Assembly (NCBI GenBank): GCA_030592575.1
Contig: JAUVIV010000018.1
Coordinates: forward strand, 1-33,618
DNA: 33,618 nucleotides
From: a bacterium
GTDB taxonomy: Bacteria > Hydrothermota > UBA3073 > JACQXS01
Direction of reading: 5' to 3'
Part shown: piece by piece, positions 6,985-14,904 of the stretch
Position numbering within the stretch: position 1 is the stretch's first letter
Layout: each line of letters begins with the position of its first letter
Notes under the pieces: model-generated
Told to the model about the DNA's origin: nothing
The model's database searches: none
What the model saw: only the letters and a program-made list of their open reading frames with translations
Program-made: the position numbers and the translations under genes

Positions 6985-7518
6985 CTAATAATTCTCACAC
7001 GCCAATTCGTAATAACTTTGAGGATGAATACAAGCAGGACATACCTTTGGTGCTTCAGTACCTTCATAGATATAGCCACAATTACGGCATTTCCATTTCA
7101 CGGAACTATCTTGTTTGAAAATTTTTCCACTTTCTATATTTGATAGAAGTTTTCTATATCGTTTCTCGTGTTCTTTTTCTACTTTGGAAATTTCTTCAAA
7201 TATCTGTGCAATCTCCGTAAATCCTTCTTCTTTGGCAATTTTAGCAAATTCCGGATACATTGAAGTCCACTCATAATTCTCGCCTTCAGCCGCTGCTTTA
7301 AGATTTGCTTTTGTATCGCCAATACCATTCAAAAACTTAAATTCCTTTTCAGCGTGTTCTTTCTCGTTATCTGCTGATTCCTGAAATATAGCGGCTATTT
7401 GCTGATATCCTTCTTTTTTTGCCTTGCTGGCAAAATAGGTGTACTTATTTCTCGCTTGAGATTCTCCTGCAAAAGCTGCAAGAAGATTCTTCTCGGTTTT
7501 ACTCCCTTTTAATTCCAT
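6985..7518 (-). CDS. rbr: Rubrerythrin
   Basis: A 177-residue cytoplasmic peroxide reductase. The N-terminal diiron four-helix domain shows E19, E52-x-x-H55 in NEKEH and E114-x-x-H117 in VEKEH. The C-terminal rubredoxin-like [Fe(SCys)4] domain has C144/C147 (CRNC) and C160/C163 (CPAC). Length is typical. AAGGAGG lies at good spacing before the ATG. It sits 15 nt after desulfoferrodoxin; the known pathway is superoxide to peroxide by superoxide reductase, then peroxide to water by rubrerythrin, so the order makes functional sense. It is likely under PerR-type control as in other anaerobes (inference). Confidence 0.96.
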   Translation of the reverse strand: MELKGSKTEKNLLAAFAGESQARNKYTYFASKAKKEGYQQIAAIFQESADNEKEHAEKEFKFLNGIGDTKANLKAAAEGENYEWTSMYPEFAKIAKEEGFTEIAQIFEEISKVEKEHEKRYRKLLSNIESGKIFKQDSSVKWKCRNCGYIYEGTEAPKVCPACIHPQSYYELACENY

Positions 7519-7533
7519 AATTTCTTCCTCCTT

Positions 7534-7914
7534 TTAATTTTTTGACTTCCATAAACCATGAATAGTACAATACTCTCTTGCCTCTATTCTTTCTGCTTTT
7601 ATTTCAAATATAGCTTCCGGGGCATCTCCGGATTTCAGAGATTTTCTACATACCTTACCATCTGCAATTATTTCTATCCATTCTATATAGTGCTTTTCTT
7701 CCATCGGATGTGTAATTGAGCCAACTTTTACTTTTATTCCATTTTCTATTTTCTCTATCACTGGAATATGCTTTTCTTGTCCAATATCTTCTGTTTTCTC
7801 TTTAAGCAATTCCATCGGCTGTCCACAACATACCAATTCTCCAACTCCTGAATGCAATACTTCTACGATATTTCCACAAATATTGCATTTATACACTTGC
7901 AAATTTTTAGTCAC
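7534..7914 (-). CDS. dfx: Desulfoferrodoxin (superoxide reductase, 2Fe type)
   Basis: A 126-residue superoxide reductase that converts superoxide to hydrogen peroxide without releasing oxygen. The N-terminal desulforedoxin-type centre has C10, C13, C29 and C30 (CNIC, CC). The catalytic centre is visible as E47-K48-H49, H69, H75, C116 and H119 (the last two in EYCTIHG). Translation starts at a GTG (7914) preceded by GGAGG at 6 nt. The gene begins 73 nt after the permease, with a possible own promoter overlapping the permease 3' end, and leads the dfx-rbr-ferritin-ogg set. Confidence 0.96.
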   Translation of the reverse strand: MTKNLQVYKCNICGNIVEVLHSGVGELVCCGQPMELLKEKTEDIGQEKHIPVIEKIENGIKVKVGSITHPMEEKHYIEWIEIIADGKVCRKSLKSGDAPEAIFEIKAERIEAREYCTIHGLWKSKN

Positions 7915-7974
7915 TTTACGCCTCCTTTTTTATTTTTTTTGTTTTGTCTCTCTATCCAACGAAATATCTTAGCG

Positions 7975-8002
7975 TTTCTATCGGACGCTACTTTTTTATC
8001 AA
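7975..8002 (-). promoter_or_regulatory. Possible promoter of dfx-rbr-ferritin-ogg
   Basis: TTGATA (7997-8002), 16-bp spacer, TAGAAA (7975-7980), overlapping the last codons of the permease gene. The spacing matches the better promoters of this window. The leader of about 55 nt contains GAAATATCT and ATCGGACGCTAC words shared with the gap at 9.7 kb. Confidence 0.4.
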
Positions 8003-9232
8003 ATATCCTTCGCTTTTAATTATTTCTATTACCTTCTCTCGTGAAATAACTATTTCACTTTTAACTTTAACAAGTTTCTTTTTAATATCTATATCCGTTC
8101 CCGTAACTCCATTCAATGCTCGTAATGCTTTTTCAATTGTTCTCGCACAATGCTGGCAAGTCATACCAGGAACTTCTAAGATCAATTCCTCCATTGCAAT
8201 CTTATTCTTGTTTAGTTTGACATATCCTCTAAGGCTGTACAGGATAAGCAAAAGGAGCATCCATCCGCAGACAAGTTTAATTGACATAGGAAGCATTTTT
8301 CCTTGCATTACAACTTTGCTTATTTCTATATCACCCCATAAAACATTCAGCAAAAGACCGAGCAAAATACTTGCTATTCCTATTGATAAAAGATAGATAA
8401 CCAATGACTTTTTACCAAGATATTTACCAATTACCGTAATAGTTACAGCATTTGTAGCAGGTCCAGCGAAAAGGAAGATAAATCCTCCTCCTGCGGAAAG
8501 TCCTTTAAGCATCAAGGCAACAGCAATAGGAATGGAGCCGGTTGCACATACATATATTGGAATAGCCACGACGAGAACTACAAGCATTGACAAGAGTCCT
8601 GAACCTAAATATCTTTCTATAAATCCTTCCGGTATAAAGTAAGTGATTATTCCACCAACCAGTAATCCTAATATAATCCATCTACCTGCATCCTCAAGAA
8701 GTTCAATAAACCCATAAGAGAATATTGCCTTAATTTTATCTATAAAACTATGAGTATGTGGAATAGTTTTATTACAAATATTACAACTTTTTTCTACTAC
8801 TTCTTTCTTTTCATAATTTTCTTTTGTAAAGATATTTGCCAATAATCCTGAAAATATGCCCGTTATAAATGAAGCAATAACTCTATACGCAGCAAATAGT
8901 GGACCCAATAAAGAATAGGTTACAAAAATTGAATCCACCCCGGAGGTAGGAGTAGATATAAGAAAAGACAAACAAGCTCCCTTACTTGCTCCTTGTTTCC
9001 TTAGGGAAGTTACTACCGGAATAACACCACAAGAGCAAAGAGGAAGCGGTACTCCGAAAAGTGCTGATTTAATAACAGACAAGAGTCCTTTTCCACCGAG
9101 ATGACGAGTTACTTTTTCTTTTGGGAAAAACACATATAAGACACCGGCAAAGAAAAAACCCATTAAGAGCCAGGGAGCCATCTCTATTAAAAGGTTAAAT
9201 GACTCTACAAGAATGGAAATTACAACACTCAT
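7988..9232 (-). CDS. SO_0444-family metal/arsenic-type permease with a fused C-terminal heavy-metal-associated domain
   Basis: A 414-residue inner-membrane permease of the DUF318/ArsP-like family, reported for some members to export heavy metals. Two bundles of hydrophobic helices (about 1-135 and 168-335) flank a soluble loop containing C150-x-x-C153 and HTHSF. The first bundle carries the hallmark PLPLCSCGVIPV with C66 and C68. Residues 347-414 form a ferredoxin-like HMA domain with the metal-binding GMTCQHC (C359, C362). It follows iscU by 12 nt, and no ribosome site is visible before the ATG, so it probably depends on iscU translation. The substrate is unknown; being with an Fe-S scaffold gene suggests a link to metal stress on Fe-S clusters (inference). 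Confidence 0.88.
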   Translation of the reverse strand: MSVVISILVESFNLLIEMAPWLLMGFFFAGVLYVFFPKEKVTRHLGGKGLLSVIKSALFGVPLPLCSCGVIPVVTSLRKQGASKGACLSFLISTPTSGVDSIFVTYSLLGPLFAAYRVIASFITGIFSGLLANIFTKENYEKKEVVEKSCNICNKTIPHTHSFIDKIKAIFSYGFIELLEDAGRWIILGLLVGGIITYFIPEGFIERYLGSGLLSMLVVLVVAIPIYVCATGSIPIAVALMLKGLSAGGGFIFLFAGPATNAVTITVIGKYLGKKSLVIYLLSIGIASILLGLLLNVLWGDIEISKVVMQGKMLPMSIKLVCGWMLLLLILYSLRGYVKLNKNKIAMEELILEVPGMTCQHCARTIEKALRALNGVTGTDIDIKKKLVKVKSEIVISREKVIEIIKSEGYLIKK

Positions 9233-9244
9233 TATTTTTATTAA

Positions 9245-9631
9245 TTACTTTGGTTTCTTTTTGTTTTTGTAATCTTCAATTGCTTTATGAAGAGCATCAG
9301 CTGCGAGATTAGAACAATGCATCTTCTGAGGAGGCAAGCCATCAAGTTCATCTGCCACATTATTGCGAGTTATTTTCATCGCTTCGTCAATATTCATCCC
9401 TTTTGCCATCTCGGTTACCATACTACTCGTCGCAATAGCTGAACCGCAACCAAAGGTTTTAAATTTTATATCAGTAATAATATCGTCTTTTACCTTAATA
9501 TATATCTCCATCAAATCTCCGCAGACCGGATTTCCTATCTTACCATATCCGTCAGAATTTTCTATAATACCTACATTCTTCGGATTCATAAAATGCTTCA
9601 TTACTTTTTCACTATATCCTATCTGTGCCAT
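9245..9631 (-). CDS. iscU: IscU/NifU-N-type Fe-S cluster scaffold
   Basis: A 128-residue scaffold on which [2Fe-2S] clusters are built before transfer to apo-proteins. The three cluster cysteines are present: C37 with the adjacent D39 in NPVCGDL, C62 in FGCGSAIA, and C106 in KMHCSNLA. Length is normal for IscU. A strong AAGGAGG precedes the ATG, and a promoter with a perfect TATAAT lies upstream. The usual desulfurase partner is 1.2 kb upstream on the same strand, separated by a nuclease-like gene and palindromes, and lacks its PLP lysine, so the sulfur source of this scaffold is uncertain. Confidence 0.94.
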   Translation of the reverse strand: MAQIGYSEKVMKHFMNPKNVGIIENSDGYGKIGNPVCGDLMEIYIKVKDDIITDIKFKTFGCGSAIATSSMVTEMAKGMNIDEAMKITRNNVADELDGLPPQKMHCSNLAADALHKAIEDYKNKKKPK

Positions 9632-9670
9632 AAATTACCTCCTTTTTTTAAAAATCACTTTTTACGATAT

Positions 9671-9699
9671 ATTATACTTCATATCCGATGAAATATCTA
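9671..9699 (-). promoter_or_regulatory. Predicted promoter of iscU-permease
   Basis: TAGATA (9694-9699), 17-bp spacer, TATAAT (9671-9676) on the minus strand, about 40 nt before the iscU start. The -10 box is perfect and the -35 matches 4 of 6. Confidence 0.5.
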
Positions 9700-9862
9700 T
9701 CTTGTTCATCCTATCCGTCCATCCGATACAGGGATCGGACGCTACATTTCCGTGAGCCAACACCCAACGTATTTCCTGCGACAAATATTTTCATAATATA
9801 CCTCGTAACCTTGAGTCTCTGTATACAAGGAAATACCCAATATTCTTATCTACTAACCGTTT
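9700..9862. other. Repeat-like non-coding stretch before the palindromes
   Basis: Part of a 319-bp gene-free gap. It contains ATCGGACGCTAC, also present in the short gap before dfx at about 7979-7991; both places have GAAATATCT upstream. No open reading frame with a ribosome site is seen. Confidence 0.5.
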
Positions 9863-9920
9863 CGTAAGACCAACGCCATAGGATTAACACCACGATTTAT
9901 CGTGGTGAATAGAACTTACG
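9863..9920. repeat. REP-like palindromic element with nested stems
   Basis: CACCACGAT (9888-9896) and ATCGTGGTG (9899-9907) form a perfect 9-bp inverted repeat with a 2-nt centre. It is enclosed by an outer pair CGTAAG (9863-9868) and CTTACG (9915-9920). The nested layout resembles REP/REPIN elements; no REP-associated transposase is in the window. Confidence 0.6.
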
Positions 9921-9934
9921 ATACCCCACCTATA

Positions 9935-9952
9935 AAACCGTTTCAACGGTTT
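9935..9952. repeat. Palindrome at the end of the nuclease-like gene
   Basis: AAACCGTT-TC-AACGGTTT is a perfect 8-bp inverted repeat overlapping the TAA stop (9951-9953) of the gene at 9951-10688. It could act as a terminator or belong to the adjacent REP-like element. Confidence 0.55.
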
Positions 9953-10688
9953 ACAAAATCGTTCTCTTTACAAGGACTTGCTTTATAATTTCAATAACCC
10001 CATATAAATCACTATCATGTATAAAAACCAATTTTCTAATCTCTGCGTCTTTAATATTCCAATAATACTTTCCATTTTTTTGATAAATATCCTTGGAGAT
10101 TTTTTCAAGAAATTTGTCTATAAGTTTAGTTAAATTTGAGGGATGTTCACTGAGCCAAACAGGTACACGGACTACTAAAAAATCAGCACCTTTGTTATCG
10201 GCTTTCTTAATCTGTCTTTTAATCCATTTTCCCAACACTTCTGGTATCTTTGGAGTGTACTCATTCCGATACGCGGACATTATTTCACTACTAACATCCT
10301 TCACCTCCACAAAAATTTTATATTCGCTTTTTTCGACCAAAAGGTCACAATCTTTATTTGTATTAGCATAAATTTTATCAGACCTTACATCAAAATCAAT
10401 AAAATTATAACCCATTTTCTCTGTAAGTATGTATAAAGCGTGAAATTCTGCTAACTGGTTGTGATAATTTCTCTTAATGTCATTTTCGTTCTCGTTATTA
10501 CCTCTTCTTGATGCTAAATTCTGTATTTTCTTCTTTAATTTAGCATTACCTCTAAAATTATCAATTGCATATATAACATACTGTAAAGCTTTGTAATTTT
10601 TCTTTTCAACATCTAACTTTAAGCATCCCCCTAATTTCATCTTATTACTTTTAATATATTGAAGCAAAATATCCAAGGTATTTTTCAT
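9951..10688 (-). CDS. Orphan PD-(D/E)XK nuclease-like protein
   Basis: A 245-residue protein I do not recognise as a named family. Residues 111-131 show D115, a hydrophobic strand, then E128-V-K130 (FVEVKD), the usual D-(x)n-E-x-K geometry of PD-(D/E)XK nucleases, with a possible helical E81 in QLAEFHALYILTE upstream. The N-terminus (1-75) is Lys/Asn-rich and helical. No methyltransferase or helicase lies beside it. No ribosome site precedes the ATG at 10688; a TTGACA lies upstream (10758-10763) without a good -10 box. It separates iscU from the desulfurase-like gene and is flanked by palindromes, which suggests insertion. The nuclease assignment is tentative. Confidence 0.6.
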   Translation of the reverse strand: MKNTLDILLQYIKSNKMKLGGCLKLDVEKKNYKALQYVIYAIDNFRGNAKLKKKIQNLASRRGNNENENDIKRNYHNQLAEFHALYILTEKMGYNFIDFDVRSDKIYANTNKDCDLLVEKSEYKIFVEVKDVSSEIMSAYRNEYTPKIPEVLGKWIKRQIKKADNKGADFLVVRVPVWLSEHPSNLTKLIDKFLEKISKDIYQKNGKYYWNIKDAEIRKLVFIHDSDLYGVIEIIKQVLVKRTIL

Positions 10689-10840
10689 TCAAGAGTGCAT
10701 TAGGTTTTAATTATCTTCCACATATCTTTAATTAAAAGTTATTACTTAAGAATAAATTGTCAAATAAAATAAATAGTTGTAAGTGCTTTGCGTCTTTGCG
10801 GTCAAATATTATGATACAAAATAAATAATTATTTTCCTTT

Positions 10841-11992
10841 TCAAAGTGGTGAGAGTCTTCTTAATCTTTTAATCGTTTCTTTAACAGCTTTCGTAATTAT
10901 AGGAACTTCTTCAATCTTATTTGCTCGCCCCAGAGTTAAAACCATTGACCCATGAGCTTCTTCGTGTTTCAATCCTATTGCCAATAGAGTATGCGAAGAC
11001 TCTAATGTCCTGGAGGAACAGGCTGAGCCCGTAGATATTTGTATATTGTACATATCCATATTCAATAGAATGCTCTCTCCTTCTATGCGACTGAACCTGA
11101 AACTTGCATGATTGGGAAGTCTTTGAGTAGGATGTCCAGTGAGATATGAGTCCTCTATCTTCAATATCTCAACGATAAGCTTATCCCTTATTTCCTTAAG
11201 CCGATTACCTTCTATTCCCATTTCATTCTTTGCTATTCTTGCTGCTTCTCCCATTCCGGCAATGGCAAATAAGTTTTCTGTCCCGGATCTAAGCCCCTGT
11301 TCCTGCCCACCTCCGGAAAGGATTGGTTGAAGTTTTACTCCCGATTTTATATACAATACACCGGCACCTTGTGGTCCATACATATCGTTAGATGACAAAG
11401 TTAATAAATCTATCCCATCATTTTGTACATCTATAGGTATAAATCCTGCAGCGATGGTGGCATCTACATGTAAATATAATCCCTTTTTATGAACTGTCTC
11501 GCTTATCTCTTTAATAGGTTCTATCGTTCCTATTTCATTATTCGCATACATTATTGAAGTTACCGTAGTATTTTTTGTTAAACTCTCATCAAGTTTCTCC
11601 ATATTGATAATGCCGATTGAATCAACGGGTATAATGGTAAATTTGAACCCATTTTTCTGGAGCTCTTTCATCGGATTAAGTACCGAGATATGTTCTATAT
11701 TGCTTGCCACAACCTCTTTCCCTTTTGCTATATTCCTCAATGCAGTTCCTTTGATAGCCAGATTATTAGATTCGGTTGCTCCACTGGTAAAAACAATACA
11801 AGTCTCTTTCTCTGCATTTATAAGTTCTGCAACTTTTTTTCTGGCATCCTCAATGGCACTTTTCGCTCTTAATCCTACTGAATACAAAGATGAAGGGTTT
11901 CCAAAATCTTTATCAAAATACCGTTCAGCAAATCTCAATACTCTCTTATCAACTGGCATTGCTGAAGTATGGTCTAAATATATCCTTTTCAT
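10841..11992 (-). CDS. iscS: Cysteine desulfurase homologue lacking the PLP-binding lysine (Asp203)
   Basis: A 383-residue NifS/IscS homologue from MKRIYLDHTS; an upstream TTG would add 13 unrelated residues. Conserved features are GATESNN (71-77), H101, ANNEIGT (150-156), D177, RSGTENL (235-241), the catalytic loop cysteine C325 in STGSACSS, and HTLLAIGL. At the place where the family has Ser-His-Lys before YGPKG, this protein reads SSND-MYGPQG, so the Schiff-base lysine is Asp203. The PLP-ring glutamine of the DAVQA motif is also changed (DATIA, I180). Archaeoglobus fulgidus IscS is known to carry Asp at the same place and was reported inactive as a desulfurase but able to give a cysteine ligand to an IscU-bound cluster. 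A similar scaffold-partner role is inferred here. Confidence 0.9.
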   Translation of the reverse strand: MKRIYLDHTSAMPVDKRVLRFAERYFDKDFGNPSSLYSVGLRAKSAIEDARKKVAELINAEKETCIVFTSGATESNNLAIKGTALRNIAKGKEVVASNIEHISVLNPMKELQKNGFKFTIIPVDSIGIINMEKLDESLTKNTTVTSIMYANNEIGTIEPIKEISETVHKKGLYLHVDATIAAGFIPIDVQNDGIDLLTLSSNDMYGPQGAGVLYIKSGVKLQPILSGGGQEQGLRSGTENLFAIAGMGEAARIAKNEMGIEGNRLKEIRDKLIVEILKIEDSYLTGHPTQRLPNHASFRFSRIEGESILLNMDMYNIQISTGSACSSRTLESSHTLLAIGLKHEEAHGSMVLTLGRANKIEEVPIITKAVKETIKRLRRLSPL

Positions 11993-12093
11993 AAATTCTG
12001 CTTTAAAAGTTGAGAATGATGTCGGAGTCAATCGCTAAATCATTCAGTGTTCCGACTTTACAACTTATAATCGTTAGCTTTTCGTGATAATTT

Positions 12094-12143
12094 GGAGTGC
12101 AACGACTCTGTCGTTGCATGCAAAAACAGAGTTTTTGCACTCC
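12094..12143. repeat. 50-bp REPIN-like double hairpin
   Basis: Two perfect 8-bp hairpins stand side by side, GCAACGAC-TCT-GTCGTTGC (12099-12117) and GCAAAAAC-AGA-GTTTTTGC (12120-12138). They are enclosed by perfect 9-bp ends GGAGTGCAA (12094-12102) and TTGCACTCC (12135-12143). This nested symmetry is typical of REP/REPIN elements. It lies in the 189-bp gap between glutaredoxin and the desulfurase-like gene. Confidence 0.75.
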
Positions 12144-12148
12144 ATAAA

Positions 12149-12168
12149 ATACATTCTATAGAATGTAT
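12149..12168. terminator. Perfect 20-bp palindrome after the glutaredoxin gene
   Basis: ATACATTCTATAGAATGTAT is perfectly self-complementary. It lies 13 nt beyond the stop of the perR-to-glutaredoxin block, so it may end that transcript, although only a short T-run follows on the minus strand. It could equally be a dimeric-regulator site. Confidence 0.4.
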
Positions 12169-12181
12169 CATTAGTTAATAA

Positions 12182-12421
12182 TTATTGCGTTTGAGCCAAT
12201 TCTTTCTCTATTGCTGCTTTATTAAATCCTACGATAATCTTTCCGTTTATTTCAGTTTGTGGAACTCCCATTTGTCCGGATTTCTCAATCATTTTTTCGG
12301 CAGCTTCACGATCCGTAGAAACATTTATATCGTCAAATTCAACACCTTTTTCTTTCAGAAAATCTTTTACCATAGTACAATAGGGACAAGTATTTGTTGA
12401 ATACACTTTGATTTTTGCCAT
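12182..12421 (-). CDS. Glutaredoxin-like protein (NrdH/Uxx type)
   Basis: A 79-residue thioredoxin-fold disulfide reductant with the active site C12-P-Y-C15 near the N-terminus and the cis-proline loop in MGVPQTEING (P54). It ends in a helix, AAIEKELAQ. Such small glutaredoxins pass electrons to protein disulfides or peroxidases in anaerobes. AGGAGG lies just before the ATG. It follows nfu by 46 nt and is the last gene of the perR-headed block, so it should be expressed with the NO/peroxide defence genes. Confidence 0.92.
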   Translation of the reverse strand: MAKIKVYSTNTCPYCTMVKDFLKEKGVEFDDINVSTDREAAEKMIEKSGQMGVPQTEINGKIIVGFNKAAIEKELAQTQ

Positions 12422-12467
12422 TTTTCCCTCCTATTAATTTAATTTGTTCTAATATAATACTTTAACT

Positions 12468-12689
12468 TTACACAGCAACAACTTCTTTAATCTCTGGTAT
12501 TTCTTCTTTCATTGCTTTCTCTATACCCATTTTCAGTGTCATCTGGCTCATCGGACATCCTCCACAAGCACCTGTTAATTTTACTTTTACTATACCATCA
12601 GAAGTAACTTCTACTAACTCAACACCTCCACCATCTGCTTGTAAAGCTGGCCTAACTTTATTTAAGACTGCCTCTACTCGTTCTCTCAT
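12468..12689 (-). CDS. NifU C-terminal-domain (Nfu-type) Fe-S carrier
   Basis: A 73-residue single-domain Nfu protein with the cluster-binding ACGGCPMS motif (C42, C45), preceded by [13 protein letters not shown], the standard family N-terminal region. Nfu proteins hold and deliver [4Fe-4S] clusters to targets. Its ATG overlaps the stop of hrb by one base (TAATG), and AAAAGGAGG lies in the end of hrb, so the two are translationally coupled. Its place in the NO/O2 block suggests repair of clusters damaged by NO or oxygen. Confidence 0.94.
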   Translation of the reverse strand: MRERVEAVLNKVRPALQADGGGVELVEVTSDGIVKVKLTGACGGCPMSQMTLKMGIEKAMKEEIPEIKEVVAV

Positions 12690-13384
12690 TATTCCTCCTT
12701 TTCAAACTTATCTTTACCTACCCCACAGATTGGACAAGTCCAATCATCTGGTAATTTATCAAAAGATGTTCCTGCTTCTACCCCAGAATCAGAATCGCCT
12801 TTTTCCGGGTCGTACACATATCCACAAACTATGCATTTATACTTTTCCATTCCACTTACCTCCTTCTTACTTTCATGTATATTGCTGATATATGTTGGAG
12901 CTGTTTTTGGAGCCGTGCCACGTTTTACTTCATGATAATAAGCATACGTCATTGGCTTTCCATCTCCGGTAATTTCAGCATCAATTATCTTTCCAACAAA
13001 AATAGTATGCGTTCCCATATCCATACTATTAACAACTTCTGCTTCCAGGTAGCCAATAGAATTTTCCATAATTATCGGAGCACCGGTCATGCCAACTTTG
13101 TGATTTACATCCTTGAGCTTATCAATATTCCTGCCGGATTTGAAACCAAAATGCCCTATGAATTTCACAGATGTTTCTTTTGACAAGATTGAAACAGTAA
13201 AAACTTTGCTTTCCTGAATAAATTCGTGGGTTAAATTCTGCTTGTTTATGCTCACTGCTATTGTTGGAGGCTCTGCTGTTATCTGAAAAACCGTATTTGC
13301 AATTTGTCCGTTAAGCCTATCTCCTTTTCTTGAACTTATTACATATAGACCATAGCTTATCTTATGAAAAGTTTTAGGATTCAC
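12689..13384 (-). CDS. hrb: High-molecular-weight rubredoxin: flavin reductase domain fused to rubredoxin
   Basis: A 231-residue fusion. Residues 1-155 form a FMN-binding flavin-reductase/flavoredoxin domain ([11 protein letters not shown] near the start, [17 protein letters not shown] at 101-117). Residues 178-228 are a complete rubredoxin with C184/C187 (CIVC) and C217/C220 (CPIC). In Moorella the same fusion, Hrb, passes electrons from NADH to the flavodiiron NO reductase FprA. Here it directly follows fprA with an 11-nt overlap. It starts at a GTG (13384) with AAGGAGG 6 nt upstream inside the fprA end, and overlaps nfu downstream, showing tight coupling of the set. Confidence 0.94.
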   Translation of the reverse strand: MNPKTFHKISYGLYVISSRKGDRLNGQIANTVFQITAEPPTIAVSINKQNLTHEFIQESKVFTVSILSKETSVKFIGHFGFKSGRNIDKLKDVNHKVGMTGAPIIMENSIGYLEAEVVNSMDMGTHTIFVGKIIDAEITGDGKPMTYAYYHEVKRGTAPKTAPTYISNIHESKKEVSGMEKYKCIVCGYVYDPEKGDSDSGVEAGTSFDKLPDDWTCPICGVGKDKFEKEE

Positions 13385-14564
13385 AACCCGCCTCCTTATG
13401 TTTTTTTACAATACTATCTGCCAGCTTGTCAAGAGATTTAAAATCTTCATCCTTAGGAACTCCTTTGCATAATACAGTATCCAATATTTCAAGTTTCAGG
13501 CTGGAAATAATTCCTGCAAGTTGCTCAATCGCTCTGCTGCCCCAACCATAAGAACCAATAACAGACGCAAACTTTAATTTAGGTCTCAATGCATTTACGA
13601 GATAGGTAGCATAAATTACAACCGGATGTGCCCCGGTTAATACTGTGGATGTACCTATGACAACAGTAGCTGCATCTACCAATGATATTGCCAATTTTCC
13701 AATATCAGCGTTAGTTAGATTAAATTGTTTCACAGTTACATCTCTTTCAATCAAAGCTCCTACAAAATAATCCACCATCTTCTTTGTACTACCATGCATA
13801 GACACATAAGGCACTACAACTATATTTTTGAGTTTATCAAAAACCCAATGTTTGTACGCATTGAGGATAAACTCCGGATTGTTATGCATAGGACCATGAC
13901 TGGGTGCAATAATATCTACCTTCAAGTCTTTTATCTTTTCTAAATTCTTCTGAATTATTGTCCTAAATGGCATCATAATTTCTGCATAATATCTTTTGGC
14001 TGCCTCATAAACCATTGCCTCATCTCTTACATATAAATCAGATGACGCCAGATGAGAACCGAATAAATCGCAGGAGAATAGTATCTTATCTTCTTTTAGA
14101 TAAGTCAACATCGTCTCAGGCCAATGAACCCAAGGAGCATAAATAAATTCAAGTGTCTTATTTCCTAATGAGAGCGTTTCTCTATCCTTAACGGTTACGA
14201 ACTTGTCTTCAGGAATAGCGAGTAAATCCATAAGCATATTTTTGCATTTGGGTGTTGCCACAACTCTTGCTTCCGGATATATCTTCAATATCTGAGGCAA
14301 ACCTCCCGAATGGTCTTGTTCTGCATGATTTGCAATAACATAATCTACGTTTTTAATTCCGAGTCGGGTTAAATTATTTATCAGCACATCCACCATAGGC
14401 AAATCAACAGTATCTATCAATGCCGTCTTCTCGCTACCTTTAATCAAATAAGAGTTGTAGCTTGTTCCATCCGGAAGTGGAACAAGTTCGTCAAATAATC
14501 GTCTATTCCAATCTATTGCACCAACATAACAAACATCCGGTTTCAATTCTTTTGATTTTACCAT
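13374..14564 (-). CDS. fprA: A-type flavoprotein FprA (flavodiiron NO/O2 reductase)
   Basis: A 396-residue cytoplasmic enzyme reducing NO to N2O and/or O2 to water. The N-terminal metallo-beta-lactamase-like domain carries all diiron ligands: H80-x-E82-x-D84 in [11 protein letters not shown]147 in WVHWPETM, D166 in FSCDLFGS, and H223 in PSHGPMH. The C-terminal flavodoxin domain begins at about residue 250 with [19 protein letters not shown] precedes the ATG at 14564. It overlaps hrb, its predicted electron donor, and is 13 nt from the preceding MTH1187-like gene. Whether it prefers NO or O2 cannot be decided from sequence; Hcp nearby favours an NO role. Confidence 0.95.
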   Translation of the reverse strand: MVKSKELKPDVCYVGAIDWNRRLFDELVPLPDGTSYNSYLIKGSEKTALIDTVDLPMVDVLINNLTRLGIKNVDYVIANHAEQDHSGGLPQILKIYPEARVVATPKCKNMLMDLLAIPEDKFVTVKDRETLSLGNKTLEFIYAPWVHWPETMLTYLKEDKILFSCDLFGSHLASSDLYVRDEAMVYEAAKRYYAEIMMPFRTIIQKNLEKIKDLKVDIIAPSHGPMHNNPEFILNAYKHWVFDKLKNIVVVPYVSMHGSTKKMVDYFVGALIERDVTVKQFNLTNADIGKLAISLVDAATVVIGTSTVLTGAHPVVIYATYLVNALRPKLKFASVIGSYGWGSRAIEQLAGIISSLKLEILDTVLCKGVPKDEDFKSLDKLADSIVKKHKEAGCES

Positions 14565-14577
14565 TTTTAGTCTCCCT

Positions 14578-14880
14578 CTATTTCAATTTTTTCTCTACTG
14601 CTTCAATTTTGCCAGCCATAGTAAGTTTTTTGTCCATCCTATCATCAATTGTTATATGAGTCGCTACTCTCTTAGCACCTAATTTAAAAGGAACCTGATG
14701 CATCTCCTTAATCGCTTCAAGAATTCTATCCAAATCACCTTCAATCACTGTAACCATAGGTGTCAATTTGTGCTTCAAATCTTTGTATTTATCCAAGATA
14801 CCCTCACATCCAGCCACATAATGACTAATACTTGGATTCTCAGTTCCTATTGGTACAATAGATACTCCCACAACTGCCAT
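14578..14880 (-). CDS. MTH1187/YkoF-type small protein (thiamine-binding superfamily)
   Basis: A 100-residue protein starting at MAVVGVSIVPIGT (14880), where GAAGGAGG precedes the ATG; a start 5 codons upstream would place that site inside the gene. It shows the family's SISHYV segment, the central HKLTPMVTVIEGDLD and a basic C-terminal region with HITIDDRMDK. Members bind thiamine-like ligands or have unknown function. It is tightly packed between hcp and fprA, an association whose meaning is unclear; cotranscription with the stress genes is the only firm inference. Confidence 0.87.
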   Translation of the reverse strand: MAVVGVSIVPIGTENPSISHYVAGCEGILDKYKDLKHKLTPMVTVIEGDLDRILEAIKEMHQVPFKLGAKRVATHITIDDRMDKKLTMAGKIEAVEKKLK

Positions 14881-14904
14881 AATATCCTCCTTCAATTCGT
14901 CAAA

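Noticed and set aside
6687-7143. Plus-strand open frames opposite the ferritin-like and rubrerythrin genes
   Set aside because: They lie opposite well-conserved genes, lack ribosome sites, and have Phe/Ser/Leu-rich composition typical of antisense frames.
11993-12031. Longer N-terminus of the IscS-like protein from an upstream TTG
   Set aside because: The extra residues do not match the family and there is no ribosome site; MKRIYLDHTS is the canonical start.
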